A stretch of DNA of 64,000 nt, taken from the NCBI RefSeq assembly GCF_019711355.1, contig NZ_CP081297.1, positions 2,067,001-2,131,000 on the forward strand, read 5' to 3'. The DNA comes from Qipengyuania psychrotolerans (GTDB taxonomy: Bacteria; Pseudomonadota; Alphaproteobacteria; Sphingomonadales; Sphingomonadaceae). Position numbers and translations under genes: made by a program. The notes below the pieces were generated by a model that did no database searches, was not told the origin of the DNA, and saw only the letters and a program-made list of their open reading frames with translations. Below, in pieces: positions 51,760 through 61,217 of the stretch. Each line of letters begins with the position of its first letter. Position 1 is the first letter of the stretch.

Positions 51760-54564
51760 ATGGCAACCCGATTGCTGCCTGCAATGCCCTCTGGAAATTG
51801 GGCCAATGCACTCCCGGACAAGCGCAGCCTTTTAGCCGCTGTGACGGGTTTCGCAGCGTTTGGGATCCTCGCCTACCTCAGCATTGAACTGACGCGCGGT
51901 GCTGGGCGCATCGCGGTTGTCTGGCTGCCCAATGCAATTGCTGTCGCGGCCATGCTGCGCATAAGTATCCAGCGCGAATGGGTGCTGCTGGCGGGACTTT
52001 TCGCGGGCAATCTCACTGCCAATCTGGCAGTTGGCGATGCTGCTGTGACCGGGATAATTCTTTCGGTCGCAAACCTCACCGAAATTGCGCTGGCGGTGTT
52101 TCTCGTCCGTAAATTTGCCGGTCCTCGCCCACGGATGGAGGAGTCGCGCGATCTGCTGCAATTCTTCCTGAGTGCCGGATTGGTTGCACCACTTGCCTCG
52201 GCCACGATCGCCTCGCTCGCCTTGCACACCGCCGGCGCTACCCTTCAAGGCGTGCTGAACTGGGCCGTGTCGGATTCGTTGTCGATGGTTATCCTCGCTC
52301 CGAGTATGCTTGTCTTCTGGGACGCCTTGGCTGCCCCTCGCCTGCCCAAGAAGCGAAGGCTTTTCGAATGGGCGGTGCTCACGGTGGCGGGTACAGCAAC
52401 CGTCCTCTTCGTGTTCCTGCAGAACGATTATCCGTTTCTATTCCTGATCCCGCCGCTGGTCGTTTGCCATGCATTCCGGCTTGGTACTTTGGGGACGGCA
52501 TTTTCGGTTCTGAAGGTCGCCATCATCGCACTTGTGTGCACTCAGATGGGCTTCGGCCCGGTCAATCTTAATCCCCTCCCGACTGACGAACAATTGCTGG
52601 TTCTGGAAGCGTTCCTGGCTTCGTCGATGCTGGTCGGCCTGCCCGTAGCAGCCATCCTTTCGACCCGCGACAGGATGGCGCGTGAAGTGAGCATGGCAAA
52701 GAAGCAGTTCGCGCTCCTCGCGGAGAATATTACCGACGCTGTGTTGCGCTACGATCTCCACGGCGTGTGCACCTACGCCTCGCCCTCGGTCGAGCGCGTG
52801 CTTGGCTGCGATCCATCGGACCTTATCGGCATGACGACCGGGGAACGCGTGCACCCGGAATCGCGCGAAGCCATCGCCTCATGCGAAGACCGCTTGCTGT
52901 CAGGAAAGAGCCAGAGCGAGCGGTTTACCTATCGCCGGTTCCTTGATGATAGCGAGGGCAGACCGGTCTACATTGAAGCCGACTGCGCACTGGCCTTCGA
53001 TACGGTGACCGGGGACCGAGAAGGGATCGTGGTTTCCGCGCGTGATGTGACGAACAGGGTAATGCTCGAACGCAAGTTGAAATCCGCCACGAATCACGCC
53101 GAAAATGCAGCCCGCGCAAAGGCGCAATTCCTGGCCAACATGAGCCACGAAATCCGCACACCCATGAACGGCGTGCTGGGCTTCGCCGACCTCCTCGCGA
53201 GGATGGACCTCGACCCCGAAGCTGCGCGCTATGCCGAGCTCATCTCTCGATCGGGACATTCGATGATGATGCTCCTCAACGACATTCTGGACATCTCGAA
53301 AATCGAATCCGGTCAGTTGGTGATCAGCGAGGAATCATTCGAACTGCCGCGCTTGGCCGAAGATTGCGTCAGGCTTCACATGGCGGGGGCCGAGCGCAAG
53401 GGCGTCGGCCTGGCGCTGACTTGCGCATCCGACGTTCCTGAAAGGATCCTAAGTGATCCTCTTCGCCTGCGGCAAATCCTGCTCAACCTGATCGGTAATG
53501 CGGTCAAATTCACCGAACATGGGCAAGTGGAAATTTCGGTAATGCGCGAGAATGAGCAGCTTGCGATTTCCGTCGAGGATAGCGGTATCGGTATCGATCC
53601 GGACCGTATCGAGCACATCTTCGATCCATTCATTCAGGAAGAAGCGAGCACCACGCGGCGGTTCGGGGGAACGGGTTTGGGTCTGTCCATCTCGCGGCAG
53701 CTAGCCGAACTTCTCGGCGGCAAACTGACTGTAGATTCCATGCCGGGCGTCGGCTCGCGTTTCTCGCTTCGTATACCGCTGGAAGAAGTGCTCCACCGCG
53801 ACCCGGATGGCGGCCCCTTGGACCGGCGGGCCAGTCAGCCAGCAGCACCGCCGCCATCAGCGCGCGTCCTTTTGGCAGAAGACCACGACGTGAACCGGTT
53901 GCTCGTAACCGCGATGCTCGAAGAGCTCGGCCAGGAAGTCACCATAGTCCATGACGGCACGCAGGCTATCAGCGCAGCCCTTGAGGGCGCCGCGAATGGG
54001 CAGCCCTTCGACCTTGTCCTGATGGATATCCAGATGCCAGGCTGCGACGGCTATGCGGCATCGCAGGCAATCAGACGCGGCGGACTTTCGGCCAGTGCCT
54101 TGCCAATCATCGCGCTCACGGCAAACGCGTTTCCCGAAGACATCGCCGCGGCCCGGGATGCAGGGATGCAGGGCCACCTCGCCAAACCATTGGTGTTCGA
54201 GGCACTGGCCGCGGTGCTGGCGCGCTGGCTGCCGGTGACCATCGTGTCGGGTCAGACAAGCGGTTTGACCAAACCAGCCCGGACCCGGAGCGAGGGGCGC
54301 CATTCCCCCCAGATGATCGAACTTTGGAATAGCCGCAGGGCGGAAGCGATCGGTGCGGTCACGATTGCCGTACAGCAGGACAAACTCGAAGGCGTGCGCA
54401 TCGAGGATCTCGCCCGCACTGTTCACAAGCTTGCAGGCACTGCCGGAATGTTCGGGGAAGAAGAACTCGGCGAAAAGGCCGCTGCGCTCGAGCGTGCATT
54501 GCGATCCGGGGTCGAGGCTGAGGTTCGGCGCAAGCTGGCCGAAGAACTGCTCGCGGCGGCCTGA
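51760..54564 (+). CDS. MASE1 hybrid histidine kinase with PAS, receiver and HPt domains
   Basis: About 934 residues. An N-terminal MASE1-type membrane sensor of eight or so segments (to about 290) contains VVWLPNAIAVAAML; a PAS domain follows (ENITDAVLRYDLHGVCTYAS), then HisKA with the phospho-His in FLANMSHEIRTPMNGVLGFADLL, HATPase (NLIGNAVKFTEHGQ, FGGTGLGLSISRQL), a receiver (VLLAEDHDVNRLLVTAML, LVLMDIQMPG) and a C-terminal HPt with His in LARTVHKLAGTAGMFG. A complete phosphorelay in one chain. Its final response regulator is not identified here. AAGGA lies before the ATG at 51760. Confidence 0.92.
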   Translation: MATRLLPAMPSGNWANALPDKRSLLAAVTGFAAFGILAYLSIELTRGAGRIAVVWLPNAIAVAAMLRISIQREWVLLAGLFAGNLTANLAVGDAAVTGIILSVANLTEIALAVFLVRKFAGPRPRMEESRDLLQFFLSAGLVAPLASATIASLALHTAGATLQGVLNWAVSDSLSMVILAPSMLVFWDALAAPRLPKKRRLFEWAVLTVAGTATVLFVFLQNDYPFLFLIPPLVVCHAFRLGTLGTAFSVLKVAIIALVCTQMGFGPVNLNPLPTDEQLLVLEAFLASSMLVGLPVAAILSTRDRMAREVSMAKKQFALLAENITDAVLRYDLHGVCTYASPSVERVLGCDPSDLIGMTTGERVHPESREAIASCEDRLLSGKSQSERFTYRRFLDDSEGRPVYIEADCALAFDTVTGDREGIVVSARDVTNRVMLERKLKSATNHAENAARAKAQFLANMSHEIRTPMNGVLGFADLLARMDLDPEAARYAELISRSGHSMMMLLNDILDISKIESGQLVISEESFELPRLAEDCVRLHMAGAERKGVGLALTCASDVPERILSDPLRLRQILLNLIGNAVKFTEHGQVEISVMRENEQLAISVEDSGIGIDPDRIEHIFDPFIQEEASTTRRFGGTGLGLSISRQLAELLGGKLTVDSMPGVGSRFSLRIPLEEVLHRDPDGGPLDRRASQPAAPPPSARVLLAEDHDVNRLLVTAMLEELGQEVTIVHDGTQAISAALEGAANGQPFDLVLMDIQMPGCDGYAASQAIRRGGLSASALPIIALTANAFPEDIAAARDAGMQGHLAKPLVFEALAAVLARWLPVTIVSGQTSGLTKPARTRSEGRHSPQMIELWNSRRAEAIGAVTIAVQQDKLEGVRIEDLARTVHKLAGTAGMFGEEELGEKAAALERALRSGVEAEVRRKLAEELLAAA

Positions 54565-54583
54565 CTGCCGCGCATTGGACAAA

Positions 54584-54616
54584 CAAAAAGGGCGGCCCCC
54601 GCGTGGGAGCCGCCCT
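54584..54616. terminator. Bidirectional terminator between hybrid kinase and TonB receptor
   Basis: AGGGCGGC (54589-54596) pairs with GCCGCCCT (54609-54616), with three further inner G-C pairs. The minus strand continues TTTTTGTTTG (ending the receptor), the plus strand CTTCTTG. Confidence 0.85.
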
Positions 54617-54640
54617 CTTCTTGTCACTGTCTGATCGGGC

Positions 54641-57265
54641 TTAGTAACCGATGATCAGCGAGATGCTGCCAGCGCGCGGAGCGCCGATCTGAGCGAAGCC
54701 GAAGTCGTCCAGCGAACCGCCGAAGAAGCCGATGTAATATTCATCGAAGATGTTCGTGAAGTTGAGCTGGATAGCTGCGTCACCGCCTGTCGCGAATTCA
54801 CCGATCACGAAACGAGCGTCGAGGTCGACGGTCGTGTAGGACGGAGCCTGGAAGCTATCGTCGATGATGCTGCCGTCGTCGTCGAGCTGAACGTTAATGT
54901 CCGAGATGAAGCGCGGGCCAGTGTGCTTGACCTGTGCACCCAACTCGAGGTCGCCAAACGAGAGCTGGCCGCGAGCTCCGAACGAGTACTGGGGAGTGCC
55001 CGACTCTGACTTGCCACCAGTCGGCAGGAAGTAATCCGTACCGAGATTGTCAGCAGTACAGCCGTAACGCGTGTCAACGACATTGCCGCGGCTCAGTTCA
55101 CAGACACCGCCGAGAACGTCGTCAGCGATTTCCGAGTCGTTATACGAACCGAAAACATAGAGCAGCGAAGTGCGGGTCGGACGCCATGCGATCGAGCCAT
55201 CTAGGCCCCACTTGTCGACATCGCCGAGGTTACGGAAGACGTATTCACCTTCGCCGTCGTTGGCTTCAGGATCGAACGCAACTGCCAGACGGTTCTTGTA
55301 CTTGGTGTAGTACGCGCCGAGCTGAGCTTCGATGTCACCGTTCTGGAAACGCATGCCGAGGTCGAAGCTGTCGGTGGTTTCAGGAACCGGACGGGCCAGT
55401 TCATTGTCCGCGAAGTAGAGCGAATCGTACAGCGGGTCGGTACCGGGGACCGAGAGGCCCTTCGCATAGTTTGCGAACACCGACATTTCAGCGGTCAGAT
55501 CGTAGGTGAAACCAACGTTCGGCAGCAGCTTGTCGTACTTGTATTCACGCGACTGCGGTGCAGCGTGATCGTCGTTGAACGATGCATCGACATAGTTCGA
55601 CAGATCCGCACCCGGGTTCGGACAGTCGACGAAGCCGCCAGCCGAAGTCGTGAAGCAGTTCTGGTTCAGTTCGCGAGTGAAGAACGGAGCGCGCAGAGCG
55701 AGCTTCGCGGTCAGGTCGCCGAAGCGGCCGACATATTCACCCGATACCTGGTGCAGGATGGCATAGGAAAGGCGGTCACGCTTGTTGACCTCATTGCCGT
55801 AGACATCGAGCAGCGGAGCATCGATTGCGAAGACATTGAACGGTTCGCCGTTGCCGAGCATCGCAGTGATCTGACCGGTCTGACGGTGACGCGCACGGTC
55901 ATACGTGTAGGTCAGGCGGACGCGGTGATCGTCAGCAATGTCATAGATCAGGTTGGTGATCACGCCGTAACGGTTTGTAATCGTCTGGCTGGGATCGTTA
56001 CCTGCGATTTCATCGTCGAGATCGCCATCGTTGTTCAGATCGCGGCCGAAGTAGTAGCCGCCGTTGAACGCGCCGGTGTAATTGCCGCCATTCACGCTGA
56101 AGAACGATTCACGAAGATCGTCGGGACCGCCGCCGTTTGCTTTGACGTACTGGTAGCTCGGGTCGAAGGTGAAAGTCAGCTTGTCGCCAAGTGTAAAGCG
56201 CGATGCGCCGCGAATGTTGCCCGTGTCGGACGGGTTGTAGCGACGGTAGAATGCTGCGCCACAACCGTCACGGTCGCTGTAGTCAACACTGTCGCCTGGG
56301 CTGCCCTGACCGAAGAACGTCGTACGTGGATCGACTCGGCAAGGAAATTCGCCGTTGGTTTCGTAGATCTGGAAGCGACCTTCGCGATCGTTGTAAACTA
56401 CGCCGTCAACTTCGACTTCGCCGTCCTGTGCGAGCGGGAGAAGGTTTTCGAGGCTTTCCGAACCGGCAAAGTTGTTGCGGTTCTGGTTGAAGTGACCCGA
56501 AACAGCGATGAAATCGCCATTCGAACCGAGGTCCTGCCATACACGGCCGTTGAACTGCGTCTTGTTGATGCGGCCATACGGGTTGTACGGCACGCCGTAG
56601 GTCGTGTAGCTGACCGAGCCGAACATCTTCGTGCCCATGCCCGTGATGTCGCCGCTGTCGAACATGATGAAGCCGCGGGTGTAGACGGTGTCTTCAGCGC
56701 CTTCTGCAAGCACGTCACCGAAGGTCATGGTTGCTACGATGCCGGCGTCATCGCCAGGCTCACGTGTACGGATGTTGATCGTACCACCGGTTGCCGAAGC
56801 AGTCGGGCTGTCGACGTCGGTGGTGCCGAGGTTGACGTTGACCGATTCCAGAACTTCAGGATCGACCTGCTGGTTGGTGTAGAGAGCGTAGTTGCCCGAA
56901 TCGTTCAGCGGCAGGCCGTCGAGGGTCTGCGAAACGCGGTCGGAGCTGAAACCGCGGATGGTGAAGCCACCGCCCGAAGAACCCCAGGGATCGTTGTTCT
57001 GGAAGCTGACGCCGGGAACCAGGTTCACGATGTCGTTGACAGTCTGGCCGGGACGCTGGCGACGAATGATCTCTTCGTTGAGAACCTGCTTCGCCTTGGT
57101 CGTGTTCGGGATTTCGACGCCGCCGACGCCGTCATCGCCGCGACCGGTCACGACGATTACTTCGTCGTCGAATTCGATCGAACCGGTTGACTGGGCTGCG
57201 GCGGGCATTGCGCCTGCAGCAGCGATACCGGCCACTGAGGTGGCCAGGAGATATTTGAACTTCAT
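54641..57265 (-). CDS. TonB-dependent outer membrane receptor
   Basis: 874 residues. Signal peptide to about residue 24 (IAAAGAMPAAAQS), TonB-box-like region EVIVVTGRG, plug domain at about 50-165 (TVNDIVNLVPGVSF, GGFTIRGFSSDRVSQTLDGLPLND) and a 22-strand barrel. The chain ends RAGSISLIIGY with a terminal aromatic residue, as needed for outer membrane assembly. The substrate (siderophore, sugar, other) is not deducible: no siderophore or polysaccharide enzyme genes are adjacent. The intergenic DNA upstream contains the palindrome TGCAAATTTGCA. Probably powered by the TonB encoded nearby. Confidence 0.93.
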   Translation of the reverse strand: MKFKYLLATSVAGIAAAGAMPAAAQSTGSIEFDDEVIVVTGRGDDGVGGVEIPNTTKAKQVLNEEIIRRQRPGQTVNDIVNLVPGVSFQNNDPWGSSGGGFTIRGFSSDRVSQTLDGLPLNDSGNYALYTNQQVDPEVLESVNVNLGTTDVDSPTASATGGTINIRTREPGDDAGIVATMTFGDVLAEGAEDTVYTRGFIMFDSGDITGMGTKMFGSVSYTTYGVPYNPYGRINKTQFNGRVWQDLGSNGDFIAVSGHFNQNRNNFAGSESLENLLPLAQDGEVEVDGVVYNDREGRFQIYETNGEFPCRVDPRTTFFGQGSPGDSVDYSDRDGCGAAFYRRYNPSDTGNIRGASRFTLGDKLTFTFDPSYQYVKANGGGPDDLRESFFSVNGGNYTGAFNGGYYFGRDLNNDGDLDDEIAGNDPSQTITNRYGVITNLIYDIADDHRVRLTYTYDRARHRQTGQITAMLGNGEPFNVFAIDAPLLDVYGNEVNKRDRLSYAILHQVSGEYVGRFGDLTAKLALRAPFFTRELNQNCFTTSAGGFVDCPNPGADLSNYVDASFNDDHAAPQSREYKYDKLLPNVGFTYDLTAEMSVFANYAKGLSVPGTDPLYDSLYFADNELARPVPETTDSFDLGMRFQNGDIEAQLGAYYTKYKNRLAVAFDPEANDGEGEYVFRNLGDVDKWGLDGSIAWRPTRTSLLYVFGSYNDSEIADDVLGGVCELSRGNVVDTRYGCTADNLGTDYFLPTGGKSESGTPQYSFGARGQLSFGDLELGAQVKHTGPRFISDINVQLDDDGSIIDDSFQAPSYTTVDLDARFVIGEFATGGDAAIQLNFTNIFDEYYIGFFGGSLDDFGFAQIGAPRAGSISLIIGY

Positions 57266-57449
57266 CGAGAAGACCCCTTCGTCTCTTCGGGTGAGGAAAA
57301 ACTGCTTATTGGAAGCACAGCCGCGCTAGGCCGGGCACGTTTCGGCAAAGCGGTGGTTTTGTTACAGAGTCAAGACAGGCACCGGGGCCTGTGAATGAAT
57401 GTAGCAACATTTACCGAAAAATGCCGTTTATTCAGCGCCTTAAATGAGT

Positions 57450-57461
57450 TGCAAATTTGCA
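57450..57461. promoter_or_regulatory. Perfect 12-bp palindrome upstream of the TonB receptor
   Basis: TGCAAATTTGCA. It sits 184 bases upstream of the receptor start and 73 bases after the dioxygenase stop. A hairpin-forming TCGCAA-N5-TTGCGA follows at 57466-57482. Possible operator; no known regulator site is recognised. Confidence 0.3.
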
Positions 57462-57534
57462 CCAATCGCAATTTTTTTGCGAATTGGGACTCTCGGCGGC
57501 GACTCCGCTGCCAGATAATGCTGCAGCGCAGCAA

Positions 57535-58476
57535 TCAGGCGAGATTGATTTCACGCAGCCTCTGCAAGAGATACTCATGGCTTGAAATCGGTGCCGGGTG
57601 GTCTTCAGGACGTTCCGGATCGATGCAGCTATCCAGCGTTTCGATCACATAGTCCGGGCGGAAGTGCAGGAAAAACGGCATCGAATATCGTGCACGGTAG
57701 GCTGCTTCACCGCGCGGGTTCACCACCCTGTGGGTCGTCGAACGCAGCTTGCCGTTGGTCAGCCGGTCGAGCATGTCGCCAACATTGATGACCAGCGCCC
57801 CTTCGGGCACCTCGACCGCTTTCCATTCATCCTGCTTTGTCAGCAGTTCCAGGCCAGCCTCTTCGGCGCCAAGCAGCAAGGTGATCGTGTTGATATCGCC
57901 GTGTGCCGCCGCGCGGATCGCGCCTTCCGCTTCCTTGCCTTCAAGCGGAGGGTAGCGCAGCAGACGCATGACCGAATTGCCGTCTGCAACAGTCGGAACG
58001 AAGAAATCGCGCGGCAATCCAAGATGCAAGGCGATCGCTTCCAGGACGCGCCCGCCAGCGACTTCGAAAGCGGCATACAGATCGCTGAAAGTCTCACGGA
58101 AACCTTCGACTTCGCTTGGCCAGACGTTGTCCGCCATGAATTCTGATAGCGGATGCCCCTCGGGCAGCTCGCGGCCTACGTGCCAGAATTCTTTCAGGTC
58201 ATGGACGTTGGCGTCCTTGGCCTTCTCGGTGCCAAATGGAGTGTAACCGCGAGCACCGCCGCCGCCGGGGATGTGATAGGCCTTCTTGACCTCATCCGGC
58301 AGCGAGAAAAATGCCTTGGAGAGTTCTTCCGCACGGTCGATCAATTCCTGCGGGATGCCGTGATCGCGGATTACGGCAAAGCCATACTCCTGAAAGCTGC
58401 GGCCAAGGTCGTCGGCAATCGTGTCAAGCGGCTGTGCCAGAGACACAACCGCGATATCGGTTTTCGATTCGGTCAT
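57535..58476 (-). CDS. Isopenicillin N synthase-like Fe(II) oxygenase
   Basis: 313 residues of the 2-oxoglutarate/Fe(II) oxygenase superfamily, with the N-terminal DIOX_N region (SFQEYGFAVIRDHGIPQELI) and the catalytic jellyroll. Iron ligands: His and Asp in AAHGDINTITLLLG and the distal His in RSTTHRVVNP; R-x-S (RYSMPFF) binds the co-substrate. Such proteins act on small molecules; the true IPNS substrate is unlikely here. The gene lies 14 bases after a nucleoside transporter on the same strand, so a nucleoside or nucleobase substrate is a reasonable guess. Confidence 0.9.
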   Translation of the reverse strand: MTESKTDIAVVSLAQPLDTIADDLGRSFQEYGFAVIRDHGIPQELIDRAEELSKAFFSLPDEVKKAYHIPGGGGARGYTPFGTEKAKDANVHDLKEFWHVGRELPEGHPLSEFMADNVWPSEVEGFRETFSDLYAAFEVAGGRVLEAIALHLGLPRDFFVPTVADGNSVMRLLRYPPLEGKEAEGAIRAAAHGDINTITLLLGAEEAGLELLTKQDEWKAVEVPEGALVINVGDMLDRLTNGKLRSTTHRVVNPRGEAAYRARYSMPFFLHFRPDYVIETLDSCIDPERPEDHPAPISSHEYLLQRLREINLA

Positions 58477-58490
58477 AATAGATGCAGCCT

Positions 58491-59834
58491 TTAATACGGC
58501 AAGAAGAGGCCCGCCAGTGCTGCGCTCATCAGATTGGCAAGGCTACCGGCGGCAAGCGCGCGGAGACCCAGCTTGGCGATGACCGGTCGTTGGTTCGGCG
58601 CAAGGCCGCCGGTAACAGCCATCTGGATTGCAATCGAACTGAAATTGGCAAAGCCGCACAGCGCGAAGGTCACGATGGCGCGGCTGCGGTCGGTAAGCTG
58701 GCTGGCGTCCATTGAGCCCAGCTGGATGAACGCTACGAATTCGTTGAGCACGATCTTGGTGCCAAACAGCCCGCCTGCAGCGCCTGCCTGCTCCCAAGGG
58801 ATACCGATAAGGTACATCACCGGGGCGAACACATATCCGATAATTTGCTGGAAGCTGATGTCCGGATAACCGAACCATCCGCCGATGCCGCCCAGGATTC
58901 CGTTGGCGAGAGCTACCAGAGCGACGAAAACCATGACCATCGCACCTACGGCCACCGCCAGCTTGACGCCGGTCTGAGTGCCCTGCGCAGCGGCTTCGAT
59001 CACATTTGCAGGCCTGTGGCCTCCTTCGAAAGTTTCGGCGACCTCGACCTCGTGAGGCTTGCCGCTTTCGGTCAGTGCGGCGGGTCCATCACCGCTGATG
59101 CGCGTCTGGGGGAGCTTGATTTCCTCGGCATCGACGCCTGAAAGCTCGGCAGCATCACGGGCCAGATCACTCTCGTCGTCCGGCATGATGATCTTGGCCA
59201 TCAGGATGCCGCCGGGCGCAGACATGAAGGCTGCCGCCAGCAGGAACGGTACGGCCTCTGCCCCGATGAAGCTGGCGTAAGCGGCAAGGATCGTACCGGC
59301 GACACCGGCCATGCCGACGCTCATGAGCGTAAACAGGCGGCTAGGCGTCAGCGAAGCAAGATAGGGGCGTACGACCAGCGGGCTTTCAGACTGGCCTACG
59401 AAAATATTGGCAGCGCTACCGAGCGCCTCGACCTTGCTGATCCCGGTGATCCAGCCGATGCCGCCGCCAACCCAGCGAACCAGTCGCTGCATGATACCCC
59501 AGTGATAGAGGATCGACACCAGGGCCGCGAAGAAGATGATCACCGGCAGAGCCGCGATGACGAAGGTGTTGGTGAACGGATTGGATTCCATTGGCCCAAA
59601 AATTGCCGTGATGCCGGCCTTGGAATAATCCAGCAGGGCAATCACGCCGTTCGACATAGCCTGGATGGCCTCGACCCCCCAAGGGGTGCGCAGGACCAGC
59701 AATGCCATTACCGCCTGCAGCGCGAACGCCGCGCCCACGACGCGCAATTTGATGCGGCGCTTGCCGGTGGAAAGCAGGAAGGCGATCATCAGGATCGCAA
59801 GAATACCGACGATATTGATAATGAAAGGCGGCAT
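58491..59834 (-). CDS. Concentrative nucleoside transporter (NupC/CNT family)
   Basis: About 447 residues with ten or so membrane segments. Family blocks: the early FALQAVMALLVLRTPWG, VGQSESPLVVRPYLASLT, GTILAAYASFIGAEAVPFL and the C-terminal NEFVAFIQLGSM followed by ALCGFANFSSIAIQMAVTGG. It imports nucleosides with sodium or proton symport. A hydrophilic insert at about 235-280 is charged and may be cytosolic. The ATG at 59834 begins the first membrane segment; an ATG eight codons upstream is an alternative. First gene of a pair with the Fe(II) oxygenase. Confidence 0.92.
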   Translation of the reverse strand: MPPFIINIVGILAILMIAFLLSTGKRRIKLRVVGAAFALQAVMALLVLRTPWGVEAIQAMSNGVIALLDYSKAGITAIFGPMESNPFTNTFVIAALPVIIFFAALVSILYHWGIMQRLVRWVGGGIGWITGISKVEALGSAANIFVGQSESPLVVRPYLASLTPSRLFTLMSVGMAGVAGTILAAYASFIGAEAVPFLLAAAFMSAPGGILMAKIIMPDDESDLARDAAELSGVDAEEIKLPQTRISGDGPAALTESGKPHEVEVAETFEGGHRPANVIEAAAQGTQTGVKLAVAVGAMVMVFVALVALANGILGGIGGWFGYPDISFQQIIGYVFAPVMYLIGIPWEQAGAAGGLFGTKIVLNEFVAFIQLGSMDASQLTDRSRAIVTFALCGFANFSSIAIQMAVTGGLAPNQRPVIAKLGLRALAAGSLANLMSAALAGLFLPY

Positions 59835-59969
59835 GCGGACCCCTTCGCGATGCGACAAGTTGCGGATGAAATCAGCCGCTACCTTGCGCGGCGGGTCCGC
59901 TTAGTCAATTTTCGCGCGCTCCGCCAGCACGCGCTGTCACCAGTTTGAATAGATCGGCCCTTCCTGACC

Positions 59970-60659
59970 ATGACCGAACATCCGGCCAATGAAACTCGCC
60001 TCGCAGCCATGGCTATCCCGCTTGGGCTGTTTGTTTTTCTCATCCTTTATGGCGGGCTCACGGTTATCGCCGGCGTACTGGCATTTAAGCAGGTGCAACT
60101 CTGGCCGACGAGCCTTGCGGTCGAATCGGGCATTTTCGCGTTTCTCGGCCTGGTGGTAATTTCCAGCACGATTACGCAGCTTTACGGCGAGAAACTGGCC
60201 CGCAGGCTGGTCTGGTGGGGGTTTGTTCCGCTCGCGGTGTCGGCGGTGCTGATCTTCCTGGTGATGTCCCTGCCCGCCTCGCCCGAGATGCTGGAATATC
60301 GGGGTACTGACCTCGACGCTTTCAACACCGTCCTTGGACAGACCCCGCGGATCATGGCCGCAGGTCCTGCTGCCTATATCGTTTCGCTGTTGCTTAATGT
60401 CTGGATATTCTCGCGCCTGCGCGGCTCCGGAGAAACCAATACACTCGGCCTGATGGCGCGCGGGGCAATTGCCAGTGCACTCAGCCAGGCAATCGATTCG
60501 GTGATTTTCGTGACGCTCGCATTCTATGGCGAGTTTGACATCACACCGCTGCTGATTGGCCAGGTCATCGCCAAGGTCACGCTCAGTATCGTGCTGGTAC
60601 CATTCCTGATCACCGGCGGTGTCGCGCTTGCCCGTTGGCTGGACAAGAAAACGCTCTAG
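59970..60659 (+). CDS. Queuosine precursor transporter (YhhQ/VUT family)
   Basis: 229 residues with about six membrane segments. IPLGLFVFLILYGGLTVIAGVLAFKQVQL, TITQLYGEKLARRLVWWGF, AYIVSLLLNVWIFSRLR and ALSQAIDSVIFVTLAFYG are family features (the SQxxDSxIF motif). It imports preQ0/preQ1 for queuosine modification of tRNA. The last four bases overlap the end of the convergent DUF421 gene. Confidence 0.9.
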   Translation: MTEHPANETRLAAMAIPLGLFVFLILYGGLTVIAGVLAFKQVQLWPTSLAVESGIFAFLGLVVISSTITQLYGEKLARRLVWWGFVPLAVSAVLIFLVMSLPASPEMLEYRGTDLDAFNTVLGQTPRIMAAGPAAYIVSLLLNVWIFSRLRGSGETNTLGLMARGAIASALSQAIDSVIFVTLAFYGEFDITPLLIGQVIAKVTLSIVLVPFLITGGVALARWLDKKTL

Positions 60660-61171
60660 GCTTTCTCGACATCCTGGGTGAGGCGTTCGTCCAGCGAATC
60701 TCCGTGTAGCACCGAGACGTCACCAGTCGCCTCGAGCACGACTGCCCGCACCTCGTCGAAATGAAGGACATTCGCTTCGCGAAGTTTCGCGATCAGGTCG
60801 CTGCGGGCAACCCGTGTTTTCGACAGTGCATCTTCATCGATTACGCCGTCTCGCATGAGATAAACCGGCGTATTCTGGATGGCGGCCTCCACCTTGTCGG
60901 AACTTCGGCGCAGCAGTGCCGCAGCAACCTGCATGGCAAACAGGGCCACAATCCCTACCCCGATCTGAGCGAAATCGCCCCATTTCGTAACCTGGCTGGC
61001 GCCTGCGAGCAGAGAGCCCAGCGCAACCGTCATGACAAAATCGAAATTGGTCATTTTCGATAGCGACCTGAGGCCGACTATCCGGATCATCAGCACTATC
61101 CAGACGAGCGCGAGCGCCGTCAGGATTGAACCGCGTGCTATAATGTCGAGCCATTTTTCATCAAAGAACAT
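60656..61171 (-). CDS. DUF421 (YetF-like) membrane protein
   Basis: 171 residues: three N-terminal membrane segments (RGSILTALALVWIVLMIRIVG, DFVMTVALGSLLAGAS, IGVGIVALFAMQVAAALL), then the soluble YetF domain (NTPVYLMRDGVIDEDALSKTR, SDLIAKLREANVLHFDEVRAVVLEATGDVSV). Function unknown; related proteins in Bacillus spores influence lipid or germinant behaviour. Stands alone between the radical SAM gene and the queuosine transporter. Confidence 0.85.
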   Translation of the reverse strand: MFFDEKWLDIIARGSILTALALVWIVLMIRIVGLRSLSKMTNFDFVMTVALGSLLAGASQVTKWGDFAQIGVGIVALFAMQVAAALLRRSSDKVEAAIQNTPVYLMRDGVIDEDALSKTRVARSDLIAKLREANVLHFDEVRAVVLEATGDVSVLHGDSLDERLTQDVEKA

Positions 61172-61217
61172 GACCGCCTAACGTGCGGGTGTCCGATTGC
61201 TTCCCGAAAAATTCGCG

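Noticed and set aside
55565..57190. A 541-codon open frame on the plus strand opposite the TonB receptor
   Set aside because: It is a mirror of the receptor's strongly biased codons. The composition is rich in Val/Asp/Arg/Ala with no motif, while the minus-strand receptor has a signal peptide, plug motifs and a terminal aromatic residue.
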